Source of the DNA: CAVZGO01 sp963774935
Lineage (GTDB): Bacteria; Chloroflexota; Anaerolineae; Anaerolineales; UBA4823
DNA length: 64,000 bases
Assembly (NCBI GenBank): GCA_963774935.1
Contig: CAVZGO010000013.1
Span: 124,001 to 188,000, forward strand
Direction: 5' to 3'
This document shows positions 30,501 to 39,911 of the stretch, in pieces. The notes beneath the pieces were generated by a model. That model worked only from the letters and a program-made list of their open reading frames with translations. It did no database searches and had not been told where the DNA came from. Each line of letters starts with the position of its first letter. Position 1 is the stretch's first letter. Position numbers and translations under genes: made by a program.

Positions 30501-31538
30501 AGCTATTTCGAGTGGACGGGCTCGAGCAGCACGATGAAGCGCTACTACGAAGCGGGCGGCAGCCGGATCGGGATGCGGCAGGGGAGCACGCTATACTGGC
30601 TGGTCTCGGATCACCTGGGCTCGACGAGCGTCACCGCGAATGCCAGTGGGGGTCTGTACGGCAGGCTGTTGTACAAAGCGTGGGGGGAGCAGCGCTGGAG
30701 CAGCGGCACGACGCCGACAACCTACCGCTACACCGGGCAGCGCAGCGAGAGCAGCCTGGGATTGTATTTTTATGGGGCAAGATGGTATGACCCTTATATT
30801 GCCCAGTTCACCCAACCGGATACCCTAATCCCCAATCCATATAACCCACTGGATTGGAATCGCTACGCTTACGCCCGATCGAATCCCTTAAAGTACACCG
30901 ATCCCACAGGCAATTTCCCCTGGATTTTGATCCCCTTCCTGATCTTTATCGCAACAATCCCCGGGGACACAGGACCCTACGTGGTAGATCCAACCACTGC
31001 AGCAATCGGAGATGCGGCTCTACGGATTGTAGATCCAGCAGATTGGTTCGATACCGGGGTAGACTGTCTGAGCGGCAATTGTAGCGGCACAGATATCTTA
31101 TTGGGGATGCTCCCACTCGTGAATGGCGGACTAGACGATGCCGTTGACGCAGCTAGGGCTTTAGATAATGCAGCCGAACAGGCTGGAGAATTGATAATCA
31201 AGGCAATAAATCCGCCGACCTATCGAGGTGGTCTTAGAGGTGCAATGGAAAGGTTGGGGAATAACGCACCAACAGGAATGCTCAATCCGCAGGTCCATCA
31301 TAATTTGCCGTGGATCTTTCGAGACTGGTTTGCTGGTGCTGGGCGTGGTTTAGACGTAAACGATCCGCAATTTGGGCGTTGGGTTTCCGGTAGCCCACAA
31401 GGTCCGCACCAGAGGTGGACAAGAGAATACAATGATGCCTGGCGAGAATTTATAGAAGCCAACCCAAATGCAACGCGACAAGATGTATTAAACCATCTTC
31501 AGCACTTATTAGATAGTGGAAGGTACCCGGGTCAATGA
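24545..31538 (+). CDS. Rhs/YD-repeat polymorphic toxin with HNH-nuclease tip, one frameshift
   Basis: The ATG at 24545 follows GAGGGG. Two long frames join at about 29312, where CC replaces the single C of the downstream copy (37088). Removing one base gives 2,330 residues. Order: signal peptide (about 1-38), Pro/Ser/Thr linker (to about 100), beta domains including a ZU5-like one (about 100-330), a SpvB/TcdB-like start (SLWAPPGPGGLQPSLELSYNS), YD repeats to about 2080, then the core end (YGARWYDP, NPLKYTDPTGN near 2118). The tip has a hydrophobic stretch and a SitA6-type HNH domain (QVHHNLPWIFRDWF, NDPQFGRWV, YNDAWREF). By analogy with Rhs proteins, the repeats encapsulate a nuclease delivered to neighbours. 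Immunity follows with an ATGA overlap. Confidence 0.88.
28998..30790 (+). repeat. Rhs core segment repeated downstream (direct repeats)
   Basis: This part of the main rhs gene recurs nearly base for base at 36776-38565. Its 3' portion recurs at 32551-33250 (matching from about 30082) and 34733-34990 (matching from about 30532). All copies are on the same strand and end just after the TYRYTGQR region, where unrelated tips begin. They are substrates for homologous recombination. Confidence 0.92.
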
Positions 31539-32191
31539 GAAATAACCAGGGTCTTTATAAGTTTACTCACAATTCATTCACAAACCGAGGTTTTGCCTGG
31601 GCTGCGAGTATCCACCCTCGATCTGAAGTCGTTCACCAAGAATGTCCCAAATGTGGTTCCGTAAAGTATTACCCCAAGGGGGCTTTCGATGTAACTCTAG
31701 AAATGGGGAGTAAATACCCGGATGTCCTCGGATGTGGCGCCTATCCATTCTTGATAGTGTCGGATAAGGTGATTAAGGCATGGCAGGAAGCGGGTGTATG
31801 CTGTTTTCATACGTACGATGTAAAAGTTGCGAAGATAAAATCTGCCAGGCTAAAAGACTTGCCTGTACCCCAATACTACCGAGTTGATATCGATGGGAGT
31901 TGCCGGATCGATCTTGAAGCGAGCGGTGCAAAGGTCGTTAAATTCTGTTCAGAATGTCTTTATCGCGTAACCCACCCCTCAGTATTAAAGAGTTTCCGCA
32001 TGGTATCCGGTTCATGGGATGGAAGTTCACTTTTTCGTGACCAGGCACATTATCCAATGGTTTCTTTTTGTACTGAGACTATCGTAAAAATTGCATTTCA
32101 ACATCGGTTGACAAACTTCCGTTTTGAACCAATGGCAGGACCTCTGGAGCCTGGGAATAAGGGCATAGATTACCTTGCAGGACATACATAG
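31535..32191 (+). CDS. SitI6-like double-CXXCG immunity protein
   Basis: A 218-residue soluble protein whose ATG overlaps the toxin stop (ATGA), the classical arrangement for tight toxin-immunity pairing. It carries CPKCG near residue 38 and CSEC near residue 138, fitting the double-CXXCG (Gmx_para_CXXCG/SitI6) pattern. Further family-like features are FLIVSDKVIKAWQEAG in the first half, then SSLFRD and ETIVKIAFQHRLTNFRFEPM near the end. The matching HNH tip just upstream supports the assignment. It should neutralise the nuclease in the producing cell. No signal peptide is present, as expected for protection against a cytosolic nuclease. Confidence 0.78.
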   Translation: MRNNQGLYKFTHNSFTNRGFAWAASIHPRSEVVHQECPKCGSVKYYPKGAFDVTLEMGSKYPDVLGCGAYPFLIVSDKVIKAWQEAGVCCFHTYDVKVAKIKSARLKDLPVPQYYRVDIDGSCRIDLEASGAKVVKFCSECLYRVTHPSVLKSFRMVSGSWDGSSLFRDQAHYPMVSFCTETIVKIAFQHRLTNFRFEPMAGPLEPGNKGIDYLAGHT

Positions 32192-32550
32192 ATAACGCGC
32201 AGCGCGGACTAAACTGTAAGCGGATACAGGCTTAGGACGTTAAAAGTAGGGTCAGCAATTCAATGTTTAGCCTTTATGACCATAGATAGAAAAACAGAGA
32301 GCAATAGTCATAAATTGCCCTCTGCCCCGTCGACGGTCGTTCGCGCGCTCGGAGCCTGTCCTGAACGCAGTGAAGGATCAGTCTCCACCGTTGCACTACC
32401 CTCCCAGACTCAAGTCGATTATACTGTCCCAAGCAGAATTTAGCTCAGGCTTGCACCTTACCAACCAAATAGTCCAATTAAGCGGCTTCTACATGCGCTG
32501 GAGCGGAGACAGGTGGCGGGATCCAATCCACTCGAGTCGCCTCGCCTCCG
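32192..32550. other. Non-coding stretch between toxin module 1 and displaced cassette 2
   Basis: No convincing gene. A GC-rich piece at about 32337-32375 (CGCGCTCGGAGCCTGTCC, then GAACGCAGTGAAGGATC) resembles a short dispersed repeat type seen in many environmental bacteria; this is from memory and weak. The homology to the Rhs core starts abruptly at about 32551. Confidence 0.4.
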
Positions 32551-34024
32551 CCTGGCAGCCCGCAAGTGCAGACCTTCACCTATGATGAGGCAGACCGCCT
32601 GACCAGCGCATCAGCCAGCGGGGGAACACAGGGTAATGTCGGATTGGAAAGCTACAGCTACCAGCCGGAGACGGGGATGCTGAGCAGCAAGGGCGGGCAG
32701 GCGTTGAGCTACACAGCGCAGGTGAGCTGCCCGGATGGCAGCCGCAGCCTGCCGCACGCCGCCTCGGCGATGGGTGGGAACACGTACAGTTACGATTGCA
32801 GCGGCAACATGACCCAGCGGGTGATCGGGGGCAGCACGTACAACCTGGCATACGACGCCGAGAACCGGCGGAGCACGGTCAGCGGGGCAGCCAGTGCGAC
32901 CTATGTATATGACGGGGACGGAGTGCGGGTGAAGAGCACCGCAGGGGGCACGACCACGGTGACCATCGGCAGCCATTTCGAGTGGACGGGCTCGAGCAGC
33001 ACGATGAAGCGCTACTACGAAGCAGGCGGCAGCCGGATCGGGATGCGGCAGGGGAGCACGCTATATTGGCTGCTAGCGGATCACCTGGGCTCGACGAGCG
33101 TAACCGCGAACGCCAGTGGGGGTCTGTACGGCAGGCTGCTGTACAAAGCCTGGGGGGAGCAGCGCTGGAGCAGCGGCACGACGCCGACGACGTATCGTTA
33201 CACCGGGCAGCGCAGGGAAAGTAACATAAACTTGTACTGGTACGGCTCAAGGTGGTATGACGACGCGCTCGGCAGGTTTATCCAACCAGACACGTTGTGC
33301 CAGATAGGACTGAGTGGGTCGGGAAATTCGCTCGCGCTGACTGTTTCGTATTCTGAGATTGATACTCTTGAGCAATATAATACCATTAATCAAATACCGA
33401 ATGGCATCGCCTATACGGCACAAGCTTCCTCAACATCCGCAAAATCTAGATCGTTACCACTACGCAGCGAATAACCCCCTCAAGTATGTGGATGACACCG
33501 GTCATTGTTTTGGATTCGCCGGAGGGGCAGATACAGCCGTATGCACAGCATTGGCATTTGCCGGACCTCCCGGATGGATTGTCGATGGCCTAATCATAGT
33601 CGCTGGCGTAATTATTGTAGGGGGTGTAACATACCTGGCCGCAGATTATTATGCAGATCAACAACCCTATTTTTCTCGTGGCGATGGAGGAGCGGCATCT
33701 TCCGCCCAACACCTTGCCATGCTGCTGGGTTTTTCGGTGGCTGGTTTTGCTCCTCACCCGGGTATGCCTGATCCGGAAGGCCGCGACCGGAAGCACAATG
33801 CTGAAGGCTTGCGGAACGACCTGCGCAACATTCTCAGGAACAGAAAAAGCGGGGAAACATTAGAACGGTATTTATCTCGACAAAAAGGGTGGGACTCAGA
33901 TATGGTGAAGGAGTATCTAAAACAGCTAAGATACTACATTAAGCACGATTTACCTATTGAGAAAAACTTCAACCCTAAATTGATTGAAGAGATCCTGAAT
34001 CTTGCCGGGGAATTGGGTGTTTAG
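32551..34024 (+). pseudogene. Displaced Rhs cassette 2: core fragment with unknown tip, frame-broken
   Basis: The cassette begins inside the Rhs core (QTFTYDEADRLTSAS) without start codon or ribosome site. It follows the main gene to YRYTGQR, then diverges (INLYWYGSRWYDDALGRFIQPDT). About 140 bases of unrelated sequence follow. The normal core end (QNLDRYHYAANNPLKYVDDTGH) resumes in another frame and runs to 34024. The tip has a hydrophobic stretch (about 33570-33640) and a charged helical C-terminus (HNAEGLRNDLRNILRNRKSG, then VKEYLKQLRYYIKHD). No known toxin family is recognised. It is probably a silent reserve of a tip. Confidence 0.75.
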
Positions 34025-34048
34025 CTTAAACAGCCCTGACGGTGAGTT

Positions 34049-34498
34049 ATGAATAAAATGCGTCGATTGCCGGATAAATCACGACTTCCCATTTTGAACC
34101 TGGATCAGGAGCTTTACGAGCGGAATAACGTTGTTTGTGCCTTCCACGTCATCCTCTCTGGCTTGATCAAGAACAGAACACAACGACAAGAGATACTGTC
34201 TAGGGTAATACCAGATTATATGGGAGTACCATTTTACAAATATTTATTCGAGATCATTTCAGCTGACTTAGCTAGGAGTGAAGAGATAAATGTCTCGTCC
34301 ATAATAGATAGCATACCGAAGTTTGGTCCCAATGTCTATGGTATGCGATCGAATAGGCGCTCGCTAAAAGGCCATTATTTTACTTTTGCGCAGGTTCTCG
34401 ATTTTGAGCCGACTCCAGCCCAGGTTTCCAGGGCAATTGATATGGTGATAGACGCAGTCAAAAGTGAGCAATCGCATCCCGATCAAGAAGAAGTGTGA
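34049..34498 (+). CDS. Putative immunity protein of cassette 2
   Basis: A 149-residue soluble protein of unknown family, 24 bases after the cassette 2 tip. There is no signal peptide or membrane helix. It is mostly helical, with LDQELYERNNVVCAFHVILS and VSRAIDMVIDAVKSE. Composition is more A/T-rich than the Rhs core. Its place right after a toxin tip suggests it is the cognate immunity protein; that is inference from position only. Confidence 0.6.
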   Translation: MNKMRRLPDKSRLPILNLDQELYERNNVVCAFHVILSGLIKNRTQRQEILSRVIPDYMGVPFYKYLFEIISADLARSEEINVSSIIDSIPKFGPNVYGMRSNRRSLKGHYFTFAQVLDFEPTPAQVSRAIDMVIDAVKSEQSHPDQEEV

Positions 34499-34607
34499 AA
34501 TGAAAGACGACCGGACCATCCTTTCGACAGCCCGCTCACTTTCCGTTTGGGGGTGAGAAGATAATATTGCGATTTTGTCTGTGGAAAAATCCTTCGATCA
34601 GGTGGCA

Positions 34608-34721
34608 TCAATCATTGAAGGTTGGAACCTTAACATCCTGAATAATGCTTTCCCGTTCTGCCAGGGCTAGAATCCCGGCGCGCAATTGGTGTAGGGTTTC
34701 TGTTTGTGCTTCGTTCAACAT
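34608..34721 (-). CDS. Possible 37-residue ORF (weak)
   Basis: A minus-strand frame reads MLNEAQTETLHQLRAGILAL and ends in KVPTFND. It has the charge pattern of a real helical protein, lies in the gap before cassette 3, and could be a gene fragment. There is a weak AAAGG upstream. No family is recognised. Confidence 0.2.
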   Translation of the reverse strand: MLNEAQTETLHQLRAGILALAERESIIQDVKVPTFND

Positions 34722-34732
34722 GCCTTTGTGTG

Positions 34733-35806
34733 ATGAAGCGCTACTACGAAGCAGGCGGCAGCCGGATCGGGATGCGGCAGGGGAGCACGCTATACTGGCT
34801 GGTCTCGGATCACCTGGGCTCGACGAGCGTCACCGCGAATGCCAGTGGGAGCTTGTATGGCAGGCTGCTGTACAAAGCCTGGGGGGAGCAGCGCTGGAGC
34901 AGCGGCACGACGCCGACGACGTATCGTTACACCGGGCAGCGCAGCGAGATCAGCCTGGGATTGTATTATTATGGTGCAAGATGGTATGACCCTAATCTTA
35001 GCCGGTGGCTCCAACCGGATAGTATCGTACCCAATAAGTATAACCCTCTTGACCTCGATCGCTACAGTTACGTTCGAAACAATCCTGTCAATTACATAGA
35101 TCCATCAGGGCATCAACCCTGTTTTGAGGATGGTTATTGTCCTAATGGAACTTACTCAGAAGTTAATCATATACGGTACTTGGCCCGACAATATGGAATT
35201 AAATTCACGGGAGTGTGGGAGCAAATTAATCAATGGGCAGTGATAGCTGGTGCTCAAGCAATGGCTTACCAGTTTGCTTCTGCAATGGGATCTGCTGTAC
35301 AACCAGCTCTCGCATTTAGAGATGTTTACGGCATAAGTGGCAATGATAAGTTCAACTTTGAGTGGGGATGTAATGAATGTACAGCCATGGGGTTCACACC
35401 AGGCACGCGCCATGTCAAATTCAGAGAGATGTATCAAGAAGCAGCATACTTAAGAAGAAATGCTGGATATGCTCTCTTTATGAATACAACCCTTGTCGTA
35501 CATGAGCTTTTTCATGCCTTTGAGAATGCAATGCAAGTTACATTGGAAGATGGAACAAAATACAAACAAGCACGCTCAACCTTGCCGTCACGATTTTCAA
35601 GAGATGGTCTTGCAGGTCCCTATAAATATTGGCAGCAAAGCCCTGAAAATACCCCGGGGGAAATATATGCAGACATGGGAGTTGGTTGGATATTTAATCA
35701 GTGGAACACAAATCCTTACTACCAATCTTTAGCAGTGGACATGAGTGAATGGATGACAAATAACATGTTCAACTTTATCAATATCGCAATCAACAACCAA
35801 AGATAA
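34733..35806 (+). CDS. Displaced Rhs cassette 3: core end with HExxH metalloprotease tip
   Basis: Homology to the Rhs core starts abruptly at KRYYEAGGSRIGM (34733) and runs through TYRYTGQR, YGARWYDPNLSRW and NPVNYIDPSGHQ. The tip of about 230 residues (from about 35110) carries VVHELFHAFEN, an HExxH zinc-protease motif, near 35499-35531. A downstream Glu/Asp (GEIYADMGVGW) could be the third ligand. The region upstream of the motif is Cys-poor and partly hydrophobic. The tip is much more A/T-rich than the core, which suggests foreign origin. There is no signal peptide or convincing start, so it is likely silent until recombined with the main gene. A lipoprotein gene follows after 7 bases. Confidence 0.8.
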   Translation: MKRYYEAGGSRIGMRQGSTLYWLVSDHLGSTSVTANASGSLYGRLLYKAWGEQRWSSGTTPTTYRYTGQRSEISLGLYYYGARWYDPNLSRWLQPDSIVPNKYNPLDLDRYSYVRNNPVNYIDPSGHQPCFEDGYCPNGTYSEVNHIRYLARQYGIKFTGVWEQINQWAVIAGAQAMAYQFASAMGSAVQPALAFRDVYGISGNDKFNFEWGCNECTAMGFTPGTRHVKFREMYQEAAYLRRNAGYALFMNTTLVVHELFHAFENAMQVTLEDGTKYKQARSTLPSRFSRDGLAGPYKYWQQSPENTPGEIYADMGVGWIFNQWNTNPYYQSLAVDMSEWMTNNMFNFINIAINNQR

Positions 35807-35813
35807 GGTGTAT

Positions 35814-36720
35814 ATGAAAAAGCACAAGTTTCTACTAATTTTTTTAGTTGCTATCACATGTAGCATTTTCACATCCAGTTGTGGAACAAATAATGCGAAT
35901 ATGAGTACGATTGATTCAACGACTTCGTCTGCAACGCTCATAGAAGTGACTGTTTCCCCGAAAAGTTTCTCATCAACAATTACATCGGAACTTGCATCAA
36001 CCTCAGACCTTCCGACGATTACAGCAACAAGCACAATTGCTCCTACCAACACTGCCACATTAGTACCATCGACAATGACACCGATTCCTACATTACCCCC
36101 AGATCAGGCACAGGAGATGGTGGTCGATTTACTGAAGAACAATGCAGGCTGCGAACTTCCATGCTATTGGGGGATAACTCCTGGAGAGACTTCCTGGCAA
36201 GAATCCTACAATTTTCTGGCATCATTTGCCGAAAGAATTGAGCATAGGGTTGTGGATGTATCCGCTCCAGATGGAAGTGAACAATCCATTACGGTCATAG
36301 GTGTCCACAATACCATCCCGGGGTATGATGAGCCGGTTTCTTCTGGTTATCAGGTAACAAACGGTATCATTGGGAAGATTTCTGCTTCTGGTAGTGGAAC
36401 GGAGTTGAGATACCAACTTCATCAAGTGCTTGACCGTTATGGCCTGCCAGACGAAGTGTTGCTCTTTCTAACGGATGTTAGTCATGGGGGTGGGCCATGG
36501 TTTTCGATATACATTTTTTATGAGGAAATAGGAGTTACCCTTTTCTACAGCGCTGCCGCACAAATGAAAGGCGATTTATTGGAGGTTTGTCCTGAGGGAG
36601 TAGGCCAAAATCGTGAAGGAATATGTTCAGTATAGACTTCCAAAGGATACGGATTTAATATCTTTAATATTTGAAGACATAGAAATATATGAATTCTTAC
36701 GAGAGATAGAGGATGCTTGA
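35814..36720 (+). CDS. Lipoprotein, candidate immunity for the protease tip (C-terminus probably frameshifted)
   Basis: MKKHKFLLIFLVAITCSIFT ending in TSSC is a lipoprotein signal, followed by a Ser/Thr linker (to about residue 95) and a folded domain (LKNNAGCELPCYWGITPGE, then LHQVLDRYGLPDEVLLF). The open frame stops at 36635. The +1 frame from 36613 to the stop at 36718-36720 reads as a plausible acidic tail (KEYVQYRLPKDTDL, then IYEFLREIEDA). An indel in the C/A run at 36605-36610 would join them. It sits 7 bases after an HExxH tip, so a surface-anchored inhibitor of an extracellular protease is a sensible but unproven role. Confidence 0.7.
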
Positions 36721-36775
36721 TAATTCGAACCCTTTTAGTTTATTGCTTTTCCTCAATTGCCAGAGCGGGAAGAAA

Positions 36776-39299
36776 AGACCTCAGCCAACCCGCCACGCAG
36801 ACAAATTACGAGCTGCTGGGGCGGGTGCAGAGTGTGATCGCCCCGGATGGCAGCCAGAGCAGCCGGATGTACCGGGATGGCGGCGCCAGTGCGCCGGGAG
36901 GCTACGCCTACCAGGAAAGCTGCCAGACCGACGCCGCAGGACGGACGACCTGCACGCGCCAGGACGTATTCGGGCGTATTCGGCAGGTGCAGCCTGAGCA
37001 AGGACCATTGGCAGCCTACGAATACGACGTCAAAGACCAACTGGTCGCGGTGCAAACCGGCGGGTCGGTGACCAGCCTGGAATACGACAAGGCTGGGCGA
37101 AAGACACGCATGAGCGATCCGGACATGGGGGTGTGGAAATACACTTACGATGCGCTGCACCTGACGCGCCAGACCGATGCACGAGGGGGGCGGATCTGCC
37201 TGTACTATGACAGCCTGGAGCGGCTGGTTGGCAAGCACTACCGCACGGACGACGCCTGCCCAAGCGTAAACCCCAGCCTGAACGTGAGCTACACCTACGA
37301 TGCCTACGATCCAGGCAATGGGCAGTATGGAAAAGGCATGCGCACAGGCATGACCGACAGCAGCGGCAGCACGAGCTGGAATTACGACGTGCGCGGTCGG
37401 CAGGTGGGAGAGCTAAGGGTAGTGAGTGGTGTGGGCAGCTTCCGGACCGGGTGGAGCTACAACAGCGCCGACCTGCTGCAGAGCATGACCTACCCGGGCG
37501 GCAGCGCCGGGCAGGCGGGAGAGGTGGTGAGCTACCAATACCATCCGCAGGGCGCGATCAAGAGCATGTTGAGCAACACGAACAGCTACTACTACCTGCA
37601 GGGAGCACAGTACGACGCCGCAGGCAGGCTGGATGTGAAAAACATCGGGGCGCCCAACCTGGCGTCGCAGCCGGTGCTGAAAATTGATTACGAATACTTT
37701 GCCTGGAGTACGAGCCATGGACAGGGGCGGCTGAGGCAGATCCGAGCGGGCACACCGGGCAGTCCAAGCTCGCTGCTCGACCTGCGCTACTACAGCGGCA
37801 CGGACACACCCGCATATGATGCAGTGGGCAACCTGCTGAACATCTACGATTACAAGATGGGCAGCCCGCAGGCGCAGAGCTTCACATATAATGCGGCAGA
37901 CCGCCTGACCAGCGCGGCAGCCAGCGGGGGAACAGGGGGCAACGTTGGATTGGAAAGCTACAGCTACCAGGCGGAGACGGGGGTGCTGAGCAGCAAGGGC
38001 GGGCAGGCGTTGAGCTACAGCGCGCAAGTGAGCTGCCCGGAAGGCAGCCGCAGCCTGCCGCACGCTGCATCGGCGATGGGTGGGAACACGTACAGCTACG
38101 ATTGCAGCGGCAACATGACCCAGCGGGTGATTGGGGGCAGCACGTACAACCTGGCATACGACGCCGAGAACCGGCTGAGCACGGTCAGCGGGGCAGCCAG
38201 CGCGTCGTTCGTCTATGACGGGGACGGAGTGCGGGTGAAGAGCGCCGCAGGGGGCACGACCACGGCGTATATTGGCAGCTATTACGAGTGGACGGGCTCG
38301 AGCAGCACGATGAAGCGCTACTACGAAGCAGGCGGCAGCCGGGTGGGGATGCGGCAGGGGAGCACGCTATACTGGCTGGTCTCGGATCACCTGGGCTCGA
38401 CGAGCGTCACCGCGAATGCCAGTGGGGGCTTGTATGGCAGGCTGCTGTACAAAGCCTGGGGGGAGCAGCGCTGGAGCAGCGGCACGACGCCGACGACGTA
38501 TCGTTACACCGGGCAGCGCAGCGAGAGCAGCCTGGGATTGTATTATTATGGGGCAAGATGGTATGATCCTGGTATAGTGCAGTTCAATCAACCGGATACG
38601 TTTATCCCCAATCCTTATAACCCACAGGATTGGAACCGGTACTCCTACGCCAGATATAACCCCCTTCGATACTCTGATCCGTCAGGCCATATACCCATAC
38701 CTGTAATCATTGGGCTCGCCATCATAGCCATGAAAGCCATTGATTACGGCTGGACAGCCTATGATGCCTGGCAATCAGGACGAGTCTTGGCGGATCCGAA
38801 TGCATCACAGGAGGCAAAAGATGCCGCTGCTGTAAACCTGGCGTTGACCGTCGGTTTTGAAGCGGCAGAACCGGATGAGTTACTACCTGTCGCTCTTCCA
38901 CTAGATGATCTGGCAAGGAGAGGACTGATAAAGCTTGGGAAGGAAGCCGGCGAAGAAGCGGGAGAACACGCGTATAAATCCTTTGCCAGTTGGAACTTCC
39001 GCGAGAACCTGCAGCGGTTGACAGGAAAAGGCTTGGATGATATCGTGGGGATGGAAGCCCATCACGTCTTGCCGCAGGAGTTTGAAAAACAATTCCTGGA
39101 TATGGCTCCAGACATCAATATCCATGATCCTATCTTTGGAACATGGGTGGACGCCTCAACTCATCGGGGCTGGAGCTATGCCTACAATGAACAATGGAGG
39201 AAATTCCTGGCACAGACCCGAACCAGGGAAGAGATCCTGAATTTTGCTCGAGACTTAGCAAAGGAATACAAATTCGATGTCCACTTCGGCACTCCTTAA
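36776..39299 (+). CDS. Displaced Rhs cassette 4: long core fragment with second HNH tip
   Basis: Core homology starts at about 36776 (DLSQPATQTNYELLGR) and runs about 1.8 kb, nearly identical to 28998-30790. It includes the intact EYDKAGRKTRMSDPD that shows the main gene's break to be a 1-base insertion. The end is NPLRYSDPSGH, then a hydrophobic pre-toxin segment (IPVIIGLAIIAMKAIDYGW) and an acidic helical region. The HNH tip has MEAHHVLPQEFEKQF, NIHDPIFGTWVD and YNEQWRKFL. It is a divergent relative of the main tip (shared HH.LP, DP.FG.WV, YN..WR.F). The frame reaches upstream to about 36717, but no signal peptide or ribosome site exists. An immunity relic overlaps its end. Confidence 0.82.
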
Positions 39300-39911
39300 T
39301 TTCAGTCGGTTTTATGAACTCAACGATCCGCTTAGCCAACCGACCATTGCGGATAACCGTTCGGGGCTACAATGATTGGGTTAATAGTGACTATCGCCTG
39401 GAAGCTTTTCAGAGGACAGGTTTCACCAGAGCAGCCTATTCAGCTAGGCGGTCATAGAGGAGGACAAGTCACAGCACTTTCTCATGGTCCGCACCTGGTA
39501 CATATGGTTTGCATCACAGATAGAGTGGTGGAATTCTTGGTGCGAAAGAAGTAACGGGTTGGATGACCTATCCGGTGGAGGTGTACGGACGGAAAGGCGA
39601 GCCGCTGCCTGGATATCATGGTTTTGCCGTGACGGGCAGCGAATGCCGGCAGCGACCGCAGCCGCAGCCAGATCTTTACCCGCCAGGCAGTGCCAGGGGG
39701 AGAACCCTTCGATGTCTATAAAGGGCTTTACTTCTACGAAGAGGATTGGGATGGAAGTGATATTTTCTGGGTGAGCAGTTTTGGCGGAACCATTGTGACA
39801 GAAAAAGTGAAGAAAATCTTCAAGCAGGCTAAAGTCACGAATGTAAAGCTGTCTCCCTTACCCGAGATTGAGCTTCAAGTCTTGCTGGACAAATACGATC
39901 ACGACATGTAA
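39277..39911 (+). pseudogene. Shattered SitI6-like immunity gene of cassette 4
   Basis: An ATG at 39277 overlaps the toxin end by 23 bases and opens FSRFYELNDPLSQPTIADN. The protein then passes through at least four frame changes. The pieces are YRLEAFQR (about 39385-39415), HLVHMVCITDRVVEFL (to about 39540), AKEVTGWMTYPVEVYGRKGE (39542-39636), and QAVPGGEPFDVYKGLYFY with WDGSDIFW and IVTEKVKKIFKQAKVTNVKL (to 39911). The order and motifs mirror the intact SitI6-like protein at 31535. Break density is far above the rest of the window, so true decay is likely. Confidence 0.7.

Noticed and set aside
34608..34721. Minus-strand 37-codon frame as a definite gene
   Set aside because: Kept only as a weak entry; it lacks a convincing ribosome site or any recognised family.
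28998..38565. Several open frames of 60-220 codons on both strands that recur in the Rhs core copies
   Set aside because: They repeat only because the core DNA repeats. They have odd Arg/Gln/Cys-rich composition and no start signals, and are shadows of the Rhs frame.
28998..38565. Direct repeats as a CRISPR-like array
   Set aside because: Repeat units are hundreds of bases and protein-coding, with no short regular spacers and no cas genes.
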